From an uncultured Anaerolineales bacterium (lineage in GTDB: Bacteria > Chloroflexota > Anaerolineae > Anaerolineales > Villigracilaceae), in NCBI GenBank assembly GCA_937928015.1, contig CALFXA010000132.1, positions 1 to 37,080 on the forward strand: a stretch of DNA of 37,080 nt, written 5' to 3'. Position numbers and translations under genes: made by a program. Below the pieces are notes generated by a model, which was not told the origin of the DNA, ran no database searches, and was given only the letters and a program-made list of their open reading frames with translations. This document shows, one piece after another, positions 8,797 to 16,062 of the stretch; position 1 is the first letter of the stretch, and the number at the start of each line of letters is the position of its first letter.

Positions 8797-10467
8797 ATGG
8801 ATTCTCCCCGCTTCAAACGCGAATTTTTGTTGTATGGACTGGCCTTCCTCCTGGCGTTGACCCTGCGCCTGGTTCGTCTGGGCGCCTTCTCGTTGACCGA
8901 TACCGAGGCGACCGCCGCACTGCAAGCCCTGGACGTGGTCCGCGGCCTGCGCGAAGGCGTTGGTCCGCACTCGCTGTATGTTCTGCTCACCAGCGTCTTC
9001 TTCTTCGCCTTCGACAATACCAACTTCTTTGCGCGCCTGGCTCCTGCATTGACCGGCAGCCTGCTGGTCTTCGCGCCGATGCTCTTCCAGCATCGCCTCA
9101 AGCCGCGCACCTCTCTGATCCTGGCCTTCTTCCTCGCGCTCGACCCCGGCCTGTTGGCCCTCTCGCGTCAGGCGGGCAGCGCCATCTTTGCCGTCACCTT
9201 CCTGCTCTTCGCGTGGGGTTTCTGGGAGCGCGGACATACGAAATGGGCGGGTGTCTGCGCCGCCCTGGCGCTGTTGGGCGGACCCGCCTTCTGGCCCGGC
9301 CTGTTGGGGCTTGGTCTCACCTGGGCCATCCTGCAAGGTATGAATTATCGATCTGCCGACTCCGACCGTCCGTCTGACCTGCGCGGTTTTGGGCTGGCCT
9401 TCCTCGCGGCCCTGGTTTTGTTCGGTACCTTCTTCTTCCTTGTCCCGGCCGGGCTGGGCGGCATTTTCGACGGTCTGACCGAGTACCTGCGTAACTGGAC
9501 CGTCCCCTCGAATGTTCCGAGTTCTCATCTATATCTATCCCTGCTGTTCTATCAGCCGCTGACGATGCTCTTCGCCCTCGTGGGCATTATCCGCGGATGG
9601 ATGGTCGGCAGCCGCCGCGTCACCCGCCTGAGCATCTGGCTGCTGGTGGCGGTCCTGCTGGCGGTCTTTTACCCGGGCCGTCAGGTGCATGACCTGGTCT
9701 GGACGCTGATTCCCCTCTCGGCGCTGGCCGCCCTTGAACTCTCCCGTCACCTGGACATCCGCGCCGGGGAGCGGGGCGAGGTCCTCGGCGTGACCGCCCT
9801 GACGTTCATCATCCTGATTTTCGCCTGGCTCGACCTCGCCAGCCTGGCCTGGTCGCCCGCCGTCCCCGGACAGTCCAATCTGCGGCTGGTGCTCTTCGTG
9901 GCGGCCATCCTGCTGTTGGCGGTCAGCCTGCTGCTGGTCTCGGTCGGATGGTCCATCCGCTCGGCGCGTTTCGGCGCGGTCTGGGGTGTGACCATTGTGC
10001 TGACCCTGTTCACCCTTAGCGCGGGGATCGGTGCGGGACATATTCGCGCGGGATATTCCGCCGAGTTGTGGGATGCGGGTCCATATCCCGCCCACGCCGA
10101 CCTGCTGGCCGCCACCGTGGACCAACTCTCGCAATGGGGCACGGGCAGCGACACCGACCTGCCGGTCACGGTGCTGAACGTAAAATCCCCGGCCCTGATG
10201 TGGGCCTTGCATCATCACGAAGTGACCGTGGTTGGCGCGCTGGATGCCTCGACTTCGCCCGCCATCCTCATCACGCCCTTGCAGGGCGAACCGGCCCTGG
10301 CCGCCGCCTATCGCGGACAGGACTTCACCTGGAACCAGGTCCCCACCTGGCAGGGCGGGTTCGATACCTGGCTGCAATGGCTGGTGACGCGCAACATGCC
10401 GCAATCCATCGACACGATCCTCTTGTGGGGCCGTGCCGACCTGTTCCTCGACTCGAATACGCCCTAA
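8797..10467 (+). CDS. GT-C-like membrane protein (possibly TIGR03663/Agl23-related)
   Basis: This 556-residue protein has roughly 11-13 hydrophobic segments and a short soluble C-terminus. The N-terminus has the GT39-like arrangement: one TM helix, then a loop with LTDTEATAALQAL, where an acidic pair sits in the position of the GT-C catalytic residues. In archaea and Chloroflexota, TIGR03663-type proteins often sit beside DUF2298 proteins, which fits here, but I assign the family from context and pattern. The likely role is glycosyl transfer or handling of lipid-linked sugar at the outer face of the membrane. It may be transcribed from the TAAAAT box just upstream. Confidence 0.7.
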   Translation: MDSPRFKREFLLYGLAFLLALTLRLVRLGAFSLTDTEATAALQALDVVRGLREGVGPHSLYVLLTSVFFFAFDNTNFFARLAPALTGSLLVFAPMLFQHRLKPRTSLILAFFLALDPGLLALSRQAGSAIFAVTFLLFAWGFWERGHTKWAGVCAALALLGGPAFWPGLLGLGLTWAILQGMNYRSADSDRPSDLRGFGLAFLAALVLFGTFFFLVPAGLGGIFDGLTEYLRNWTVPSNVPSSHLYLSLLFYQPLTMLFALVGIIRGWMVGSRRVTRLSIWLLVAVLLAVFYPGRQVHDLVWTLIPLSALAALELSRHLDIRAGERGEVLGVTALTFIILIFAWLDLASLAWSPAVPGQSNLRLVLFVAAILLLAVSLLLVSVGWSIRSARFGAVWGVTIVLTLFTLSAGIGAGHIRAGYSAELWDAGPYPAHADLLAATVDQLSQWGTGSDTDLPVTVLNVKSPALMWALHHHEVTVVGALDASTSPAILITPLQGEPALAAAYRGQDFTWNQVPTWQGGFDTWLQWLVTRNMPQSIDTILLWGRADLFLDSNTP

Positions 10468-10483
10468 CCTGATTCCATTTCCC

Positions 10484-11164
10484 ATGACCAAACCCACTCC
10501 CTCCATTATCGCCATCGACGGCCCCGCCGCCTCGGGCAAATCGACCCTCGGCCACCGTCTCGCCGACGAACTCGGCTACCTCTTCTTCGACACCGGCGTC
10601 ATGTATCGCGCCGTCACCTGGCTGGCGCTTCAGCGCGGCGTGGATATGAACGACGAAGCCGCCGTCACGCGCCTGGCCGAAACGACTCAAATTGATGTAG
10701 CCCCGTCTTCTCAAGACGATGGCCGCGCCTGTGACGTCCTCGCCGACGGTGCGGACATCACCTGGGAGACCCGCCGCCCCGAAGTGGACGCGAACGTGTC
10801 GGTCGTGTCCGCGTATGCGGGCGTGCGCCAGGCGCTTTCGGCCCAGCAACGCCGCATCGGCCTGCGTGGAAAGGTCGTGATGGTCGGGCGCGACATCGGC
10901 ACGGTGGTACTGCCCGAAGCCGATCTCAAGGTCTATCTGGATGCGACGGCTGAAGAGCGCGCCCGCCGCCGCCATGACGAGGTCCGCGCGCGGGGCGGGA
11001 ATCCCGATTACCAGGAAATCCTCGACAAGGTCATCCAGCGCGACCACATCGACTCGACCCGCGCTGTCGCGCCCTTGCGCCCGGCCGAGGATGCCGTCCT
11101 GCTCGACTCAGACAAACTCGACGCCGATGAGGTCTTCGAGCGCGTGAAGACTCTGTGCAAGTGA
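10484..11164 (+). CDS. cmk: Cytidylate kinase
   Basis: This 226-residue soluble enzyme phosphorylates CMP and dCMP with ATP to give the diphosphates. The P-loop is at the N-terminus (GPAASGKST, Lys19), followed by FFDTGVMYRAVT for nucleotide binding. VMVGRDIGTVVLPEA and YLDATAEERARRR (substrate and lid regions) are also typical of Cmk. The ATG at 10484 is preferred over longer in-frame starts because the homology begins at the P-loop strand and upstream residues would overlap the previous gene. Coupling of cmk to PlsC-type acyltransferases, as here, is common and links CTP supply to phospholipid synthesis. Confidence 0.96.
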   Translation: MTKPTPSIIAIDGPAASGKSTLGHRLADELGYLFFDTGVMYRAVTWLALQRGVDMNDEAAVTRLAETTQIDVAPSSQDDGRACDVLADGADITWETRRPEVDANVSVVSAYAGVRQALSAQQRRIGLRGKVVMVGRDIGTVVLPEADLKVYLDATAEERARRRHDEVRARGGNPDYQEILDKVIQRDHIDSTRAVAPLRPAEDAVLLDSDKLDADEVFERVKTLCK

Positions 11165-11212
11165 ATTTCGTCCTGAGCGCATGCCGCGAGGTGTGATACC
11201 AAAGGACGGAAT
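11165..11212 (+). repeat. Imperfect inverted repeat with 10-base arms
   Basis: ATTTCGTCCT at 11165-11174 is complementary to AGGACGGAAT at 11203-11212 with one G-T wobble, around a 28-base loop. It fills most of the gap between cmk and the first acyltransferase. There is no U-tract. It resembles interspersed palindromic intergenic elements built on a CGTCCTGAGCG core. Confidence 0.5.
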
Positions 11213-11223
11213 GGCAAAGAAAG

Positions 11224-11913
11224 ATGTCTGAAGTTTATCGTCCGCCTGCCTACACCCGTTTCACCCGCCCACTGTTGATCACGGTGGTGCGGGCGATTTT
11301 TAAAACGCTGGGCCGCGTGACCGTCACCGGCGTCGAGAATGTCCCGCGCGGGCGGGCGTACATTGCGGCCCTGAACCACGTCTCGATTGTCGACCCGCCT
11401 GTTGCGTTGTGTTTCTGGCCTGAGACGTTGAACGCCATCGGCGCAGTGGACGTGTTCGATAAGCCCATCCAGGGACAATTGCTCAAACTGTACGGGACCA
11501 TCCCCGTCCATCGCGGCGAATACGACCGAGTCCTGATCGATAAAATCCTGGACCTGCTCAAGGCGGGGCAGCCGGTGATGATCGCGCCCGAGGGAGGGAG
11601 GTCACACGTCAAGGCCATGCGGCGGGCCAAGCCGGGTGTGGGGTTCATCCTGCAAAAGGCGGACGTGCCCGTTGTGCCGGTCGGGCTGGTCGGCACAACC
11701 CAGGATTCCATCGGGCGCGGTTTGCGCGGTGAGCGCCCGTCAATCGAGATTCGCATCGGCAAGCCATTCATGCTTCCGCCCGCGCCGTCCGATCCCGCGG
11801 CGCGGCGTGGGGCCCGTCAGCAGGCGGCGGACCTGGTGATGCGTCACATCGCGGGCCTGTTGCCCGAGGAATACCGCGGCGTATATGCAGAAGACGCCAT
11901 CCCTCCCGCCTAA
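11224..11913 (+). CDS. Lysophospholipid acyltransferase, PlsC-like (first copy)
   Basis: This 229-residue protein carries the PlsC motifs. Motif I is NHVSIVD with the His52-x4-Asp57 catalytic pair, a GTIPVHRG block follows, motif III is APEGGRS with Glu123, and motif IV is VPVVPVGLVG. These enzymes add a second acyl chain to 1-acylglycerol-3-phosphate at the inner face of the membrane. Its N-terminus has one weak hydrophobic stretch rather than a clear TM helix. It lies 59 bases after cmk and overlaps the next acyltransferase by 29 bases. Exact acceptor and acyl-donor specificity cannot be told from sequence. Confidence 0.9.
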   Translation: MSEVYRPPAYTRFTRPLLITVVRAIFKTLGRVTVTGVENVPRGRAYIAALNHVSIVDPPVALCFWPETLNAIGAVDVFDKPIQGQLLKLYGTIPVHRGEYDRVLIDKILDLLKAGQPVMIAPEGGRSHVKAMRRAKPGVGFILQKADVPVVPVGLVGTTQDSIGRGLRGERPSIEIRIGKPFMLPPAPSDPAARRGARQQAADLVMRHIAGLLPEEYRGVYAEDAIPPA

Positions 11914-12613
11914 ACCGGTCGCGCAGACCTGGCGGCCCGAATTGGTCCGTCTGCCGCCGTTGACTCCGTTGCGGCGCGTCTTCCGCGCCCTGGCACGTGG
12001 GCTCCTCCGAGTGGTGCGGCTCCTGTGTCTGAAGGTGGAGGTTCGCGGTCTGGAGAACTTCCCGAAACGCGGGCCTGCGCTGGTGGTCATCAATCATCGC
12101 GGCGATGCGGACACGCCCCTGTTGCTGACCTGCCTGCCCGAACTGGATGCGCTCGGCCGCATCGAACTGTACGACTTCCCCCTCCTCGGAAAACTCATGG
12201 ACTGGTACGGCATCATCTGGCTGCACCGTGGACGGCCCGACCGCCGCGCCTTGCGCGCCGCCCTGGACGGATTGGCCGAGGGCCGTTTCCTCGTCATTGC
12301 CCCGGAGGGACGTTATAGCCTTACCGGGGGCCTGGAACCGGGCAACGAGGGAGCGGCCTACCTGGCGCGCAAGGCGGATGTGCCCATCGTCCCGGTGGCG
12401 CTGACAGGCACCGACAACGCCCGGGTATATGCGAGTCTCCGTCGACTGCGGCGGGGGCGGGTGACGCTGACCGTGGGAATGCCGTTCCGTTTGGCGGTAT
12501 CAGGTGAGGGTCCGGGGGAATTGGCGCGGGATACCCGTCTCATCATGCAGACTCTGGCTGACCTCCTCCCGCCTGAACTTCGAGGCGCGTACGGGGAGTC
12601 CGCCAAAATCTAA
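11885..12613 (+). CDS. Lysophospholipid acyltransferase, PlsC-like (second copy)
   Basis: This 242-residue protein is a divergent second PlsC-family member. Motif I is NHRGDAD with the His71-x4-Asp76 pair, motif III is APEGRYS with Glu141, and DVPIVPVALTG matches the last motif. The N-terminus is Arg/Pro-rich and longer than that of the upstream copy. The ATG at 11885 overlaps the upstream gene by 29 bases; this is the first ATG in frame and a later start cannot be excluded. Two adjacent PlsC homologues may differ in acceptor or acyl chain, or one may serve glycolipids; this is inference. Confidence 0.87.
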   Translation: MQKTPSLPPKPVAQTWRPELVRLPPLTPLRRVFRALARGLLRVVRLLCLKVEVRGLENFPKRGPALVVINHRGDADTPLLLTCLPELDALGRIELYDFPLLGKLMDWYGIIWLHRGRPDRRALRAALDGLAEGRFLVIAPEGRYSLTGGLEPGNEGAAYLARKADVPIVPVALTGTDNARVYASLRRLRRGRVTLTVGMPFRLAVSGEGPGELARDTRLIMQTLADLLPPELRGAYGESAKI

Positions 12614-12625
12614 TGTACTTGTAAG

Positions 12626-12647
12626 CCGCCGGGCCACATGCCGGTGG
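12626..12647 (+). terminator. Weak candidate terminator hairpin
   Basis: CCGCCGG at 12626-12632 pairs with CCGGTGG at 12641-12647, one pair being a wobble, with an 8-base loop. It follows the stop of the second acyltransferase by 12 bases. The downstream run is G-rich then GTTTGGG rather than a U-tract, so termination is uncertain. Confidence 0.35.
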
Positions 12648-12659
12648 GGGGTTTGGGAC

Positions 12660-12665
12660 TATAAT
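12660..12665 (+). promoter_or_regulatory. -10 box upstream of the large sensor kinase
   Basis: A perfect TATAAT ends 14 bases before the ATG at 12680, which leaves a leader of about 8 bases at most. No -35 hexamer is obvious at the usual spacing and there is no Shine-Dalgarno in between. Confidence 0.55.
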
Positions 12666-12679
12666 TCTCCATATCTGGC

Positions 12680-15600
12680 ATGCGTTTTCTGTTTAGCCTT
12701 CTGACCAGCCTGCCTTTCCCCGCCGCCCCCACGCTGATGGGTTGGGTGGCGTGGTTGGTTTTATTGGGCTTGCTGGTCTATAACCTGTACTCGCAACGAG
12801 AGACGCTGACCAAATGGCCGAGCGGCCTGTGGGGGTTGTTCATCGGTCTCCTGGTGTTGGTTCCGTTAACCAGTCTGTTCCTCGGTTTTCGCATTATCGT
12901 GCCCGGCACCCTGCCCCTTCCAAACCTGCCGGCTGAACCGCCTGGTTCGGCCATGATGCTCTTCTCGGCCATCCCGTGGACTCTGGCAGGCGGGTTGTTG
13001 GGTCCCTTGGGCGCGGTGGTGTTGGGAATGTTGGCCGGGTTGATGCGCGGGGTGTGGGACACGTACAACCTGTTCACCCTGCTGGAGATGGGTTTCGTGG
13101 CCGTGTGGTTCTCGATGCTGGTGCGCCAGCGTTACAGCACGCGCCTGTACGCCATCCTGCGCCAGCCGCTGGTGGCGGCCCTGATCCTGGTGCCGATGCG
13201 CGGTGTATTCTACGTAGCGGCGGCTTTCTTTACATTGGACGCTCCTGCCACGGCCCGCCTCGATTTCGCCCTGAGCAATGCGGGGGTCAGCATACTGGCC
13301 TTCGCAGGAGAGATGCTCGTCGCGGGGTTGGTGGCGCAGGCCGTGTCGATGGCCTTTCCTGCGGCCTGGGGCGGGAAACAACTTCCGCTGCAATCTTCCC
13401 CAACCGAGCGCAGCCTTGAGGCGCGCTTCGTCTTCGGCACGGGCGCATTCATCATCATCATTTTGCTGACCTTGTTGATCGGCGACTGGCAGGTGGCGGG
13501 TCAGGCCGCGCGGCGGATGCTCAAGGACCGTTTGTCCAGCACGGCTTCGGCTGCGGCTGACAACGTACCCTTCTTCCTCGAAACGGGACAAAGCCTGGCG
13601 GCGCAGATCGTCTCGGACTCGCGCTTGACCGAGCTGAGCGGCGCGGACCTATCCAACTTCCTCGGGCAGCGCATCCAAACCGTCCCGTATTTTGACCAGG
13701 TGTTCCTGATCGATCTCTCGTCGCGCACGCTCCTGGCGGGGTATCCTGCCGAGGCGGTCGCGACCTTCTCCGTTTCGGCGGAGGAGGAGATCGGCTTGCA
13801 GCGCGCCGCTGGCGGCATCCCCTCGCAGACGTATTCCCTGCCGCCATCCGCTCCCGGGGAGTTGGCGCGTGTGTCCTTCCTGGCGCTGGCGCCCAATACC
13901 GGCGGGACGCCCCGCCTGTTGATCGCGCGCACTACATTGGATTCCAATCCGCTTACCAAGCCTTTGCTCAACACCCTCAGCAGTTTGAAGGAAATGAACG
14001 GTCTGGGGATGTTGTTGAACGAAGACCAACGTGTCTTGTATCATTCCTCCGAAGACCAGATGATGGCCTCCTACAGCGGGCCGACCGAGCCTGGCATGCA
14101 GGAGATCACCGCATCGAGCGGTGTGCGTCAACTGGTGTATTACCAGCCCGTGCGCGGACATCCCTGGGCGGTTGTGTTAATCGTCCCTGCACAGGAGGCC
14201 CAGCAACTGGCGCTCGAAATCGCTCTTCCGTTGCTGTTGATGATTCTGGCGATGGCGTTGGTGGCGTTGCTTTTCCTGCGCTTCGGCCTGCGCGGCGTGA
14301 CCGGGTCCCTGCAGACTCTGGCCGCCGAGGCCAATCGCATCGCGCAGGGCAAGCTCGATCATCCTCTGCACGTGGAGGGCGTGGACGAGATCGGCCAGTT
14401 GCGGCGCGCCTTCGAACAGATGCGTGCCAGCCTGCAGGCCCGTCTCGATGAACTCAACCGCCTGCTGTCCGTCAGCCAGAGCGCGTCCTCCAGCCTTGAA
14501 ATGCAGGATGCTCTTAAACCTGTGTTGGAAGCGGTGCTGGCGACCGGTGCAAGCTGTGTGCGTATCGTGCTTCAGCCCGGCAACCTGCCGGACAGTCCTG
14601 CCGAGATGCCCATGCATTACTCCCTGGGTGCCACAAGCCAGAAATATGCCCACCTCGACGACCAGGTGTTGGCTGTGGCCCACAAGCAGGAAAAGCTGGT
14701 CATCCCGAATCTTTCCCGCGCACGCGAACTGCCGGTCAACCTGTCGATGCAGAATCCGGGCGCATTGCTGGCCGTGGCCCTGCGTCACGAGAACCGTTAC
14801 TATGGCGTCTTGTGGGCTGCCTACGATCAGCCTCGTGGATTCCCCGAGTCTGACGTGCGCTTCGTCATCACGGTCGCAGGTCAAGCCGCCCTGTCGATCT
14901 CGAACTCTTACCTGTTCCTGAACGTGGAGGCCAGCCGCCGCCAGTTGGAAGCCATCCTGAACTCGACGCCGGATCCCGTTTTGGTGACCGACCACCGCAA
15001 CCGTCTGTTGCTGGCCAACCGGGCCGCGATGCAGGCCATGGGTCTGGACCAGTCGCGGGCGGCGGGTCAGCCCACCGAGCAGGTGGTCCAGCAGCGGGTC
15101 CTGTTCGACCTGTTGGAGTCCTCGGCAGAGGGACAGCAATCTGCTGAGTTGCTTCTGCCCGATAAACGAACCTACCTGGCTACGGCATCCACCGTCAAAG
15201 TGGAGGGACGCTCCGTGGGCCGTGTGTGTATTTTGCGCGATGTGACCTACTTCAAGGAACTCGACACGATGAAGTCCGAGTTCGTCGCCACCGTCAGCCA
15301 CGACCTGCGTTCGCCGCTCACGCTCATGCGCGGTTATGCCACCATGCTCGACATGGTCGGCGACTTGAACGAGCAGCAACAGACCTACGTCCGTAAGATC
15401 ATCTCGGGCGTGGAAAACATGGCGCGTCTGGTCAACAACCTGCTCGACCTGGGCCGCATCGAGGTGGGCGTGGGCCTGGAAGTGGACAGCGTGCCCGTGC
15501 TCGACATCCTCGAGCGTGTGACCGGCCCGCTTCAGCACCAGGCCTCGGCGAAGGACATCACCCTGGCGGTGGAACTGCCCCGCGATATGCCACACGCCGT

Positions 15601-15973
15601 CCAGGCAGATGGGGCGCTCCTGCATCAGGCCGTGTACAACCTGGTGGAAAACGCCATCAAGTACACGCCCAACGGCGGGCGGGTGACCGTCAGCGCGCAT
15701 TCCTCATCTGACCAATTGACCTTCGAAATCTCGGACAGCGGCATTGGTATTCCCAAGGAGGATATGCCGCGTCTGTTCGAAAAGTTCTATCGCGGTTCCC
15801 AGCGTGAAGCCCGTGCCCAGCAGGGTACCGGGCTGGGTCTGGCCATCGTGCGTTCCATCGCGGAACGACATGGCGGCAAAGTTTGGGTCGAAAGCCAACT
15901 GGGCAAGGGCAGTACCTTCTACCTTCAGGTCCCGTTGGCCCAGCCGATGGCCCCCACCACCCCCATCTCCTGA
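12680..15973 (+). CDS. Large membrane sensor histidine kinase (HAMP-GAF-PAS-HisKA-HATPase)
   Basis: This 1097-residue protein begins with about 7 hydrophobic helices (1-235). A further TM (about 250-270), an extracytoplasmic sensor-like region (about 275-505) and a TM at about 510-540 follow. Next come a HAMP region with EIGQLRRAFEQM (about 540-595), a GAF-like region (about 610-755) and a PAS region starting at LEAILNSTPDPVLVTD. The catalytic part has a HisKA H-box FVATVSHDLRSP with His874, an N-box LVENAIKYTPNG, a G1 box DSGIGIP and a G2 box GTGLGLAIV, so it should autophosphorylate. No response regulator is adjacent, so the partner is unknown. The potassium-transport genes downstream have their own -10 box, so a regulatory link is speculative. 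Confidence 0.9.
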   Translation: MRFLFSLLTSLPFPAAPTLMGWVAWLVLLGLLVYNLYSQRETLTKWPSGLWGLFIGLLVLVPLTSLFLGFRIIVPGTLPLPNLPAEPPGSAMMLFSAIPWTLAGGLLGPLGAVVLGMLAGLMRGVWDTYNLFTLLEMGFVAVWFSMLVRQRYSTRLYAILRQPLVAALILVPMRGVFYVAAAFFTLDAPATARLDFALSNAGVSILAFAGEMLVAGLVAQAVSMAFPAAWGGKQLPLQSSPTERSLEARFVFGTGAFIIIILLTLLIGDWQVAGQAARRMLKDRLSSTASAAADNVPFFLETGQSLAAQIVSDSRLTELSGADLSNFLGQRIQTVPYFDQVFLIDLSSRTLLAGYPAEAVATFSVSAEEEIGLQRAAGGIPSQTYSLPPSAPGELARVSFLALAPNTGGTPRLLIARTTLDSNPLTKPLLNTLSSLKEMNGLGMLLNEDQRVLYHSSEDQMMASYSGPTEPGMQEITASSGVRQLVYYQPVRGHPWAVVLIVPAQEAQQLALEIALPLLLMILAMALVALLFLRFGLRGVTGSLQTLAAEANRIAQGKLDHPLHVEGVDEIGQLRRAFEQMRASLQARLDELNRLLSVSQSASSSLEMQDALKPVLEAVLATGASCVRIVLQPGNLPDSPAEMPMHYSLGATSQKYAHLDDQVLAVAHKQEKLVIPNLSRARELPVNLSMQNPGALLAVALRHENRYYGVLWAAYDQPRGFPESDVRFVITVAGQAALSISNSYLFLNVEASRRQLEAILNSTPDPVLVTDHRNRLLLANRAAMQAMGLDQSRAAGQPTEQVVQQRVLFDLLESSAEGQQSAELLLPDKRTYLATASTVKVEGRSVGRVCILRDVTYFKELDTMKSEFVATVSHDLRSPLTLMRGYATMLDMVGDLNEQQQTYVRKIISGVENMARLVNNLLDLGRIEVGVGLEVDSVPVLDILERVTGPLQHQASAKDITLAVELPRDMPHAVQADGALLHQAVYNLVENAIKYTPNGGRVTVSAHSSSDQLTFEISDSGIGIPKEDMPRLFEKFYRGSQREARAQQGTGLGLAIVRSIAERHGGKVWVESQLGKGSTFYLQVPLAQPMAPTTPIS

Positions 15974-15989
15974 TTCCATGATTCTCGGC

Positions 15990-15995
15990 TATAAT
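15990..15995 (+). promoter_or_regulatory. -10 box for the potassium-transport operon
   Basis: A perfect TATAAT lies 67 bases upstream of the ATG at 16063, giving a leader of roughly 60 bases. No convincing -35 is visible. A GAAGAGAG purine run at 16048-16055, 7 bases before the ATG, is the likely ribosome binding site. Confidence 0.55.
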
Positions 15996-16003
15996 CCACG
16001 CCT

Positions 16004-16039
16004 GCCCTTGATTCCTTGAGGGCTTCTATTTTGTCTGTT
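16004..16039 (+). terminator. Hairpin plus T-rich run in the leader of the permease gene
   Basis: GCCCT at 16004-16008 pairs with AGGGC at 16019-16023, and wobble and A-T pairs can extend the stem inward. A T-rich tract TTCTATTTTGTCTGTT follows. It may terminate the upstream kinase transcript. Because it sits downstream of the TATAAT at 15990, it could instead act as an attenuator of the permease transcript. The sequence does not decide between these. Confidence 0.45.
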
Positions 16040-16062
16040 ACCCGAATGAAGAGAGTGCTGTT

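Noticed and set aside
7918..9528. Long minus-strand open frame (about 536 codons)
   Set aside because: It lies antisense to two clear membrane-protein genes and has low-complexity Gln/Glu/Arg/Gly-rich composition typical of shadow frames in GC-rich DNA.
15974..16062. c-di-AMP (ydaO) riboswitch upstream of the KimA-like gene
   Set aside because: The leader is only about 60 bases, too short for the ydaO fold, and its conserved core was not seen.
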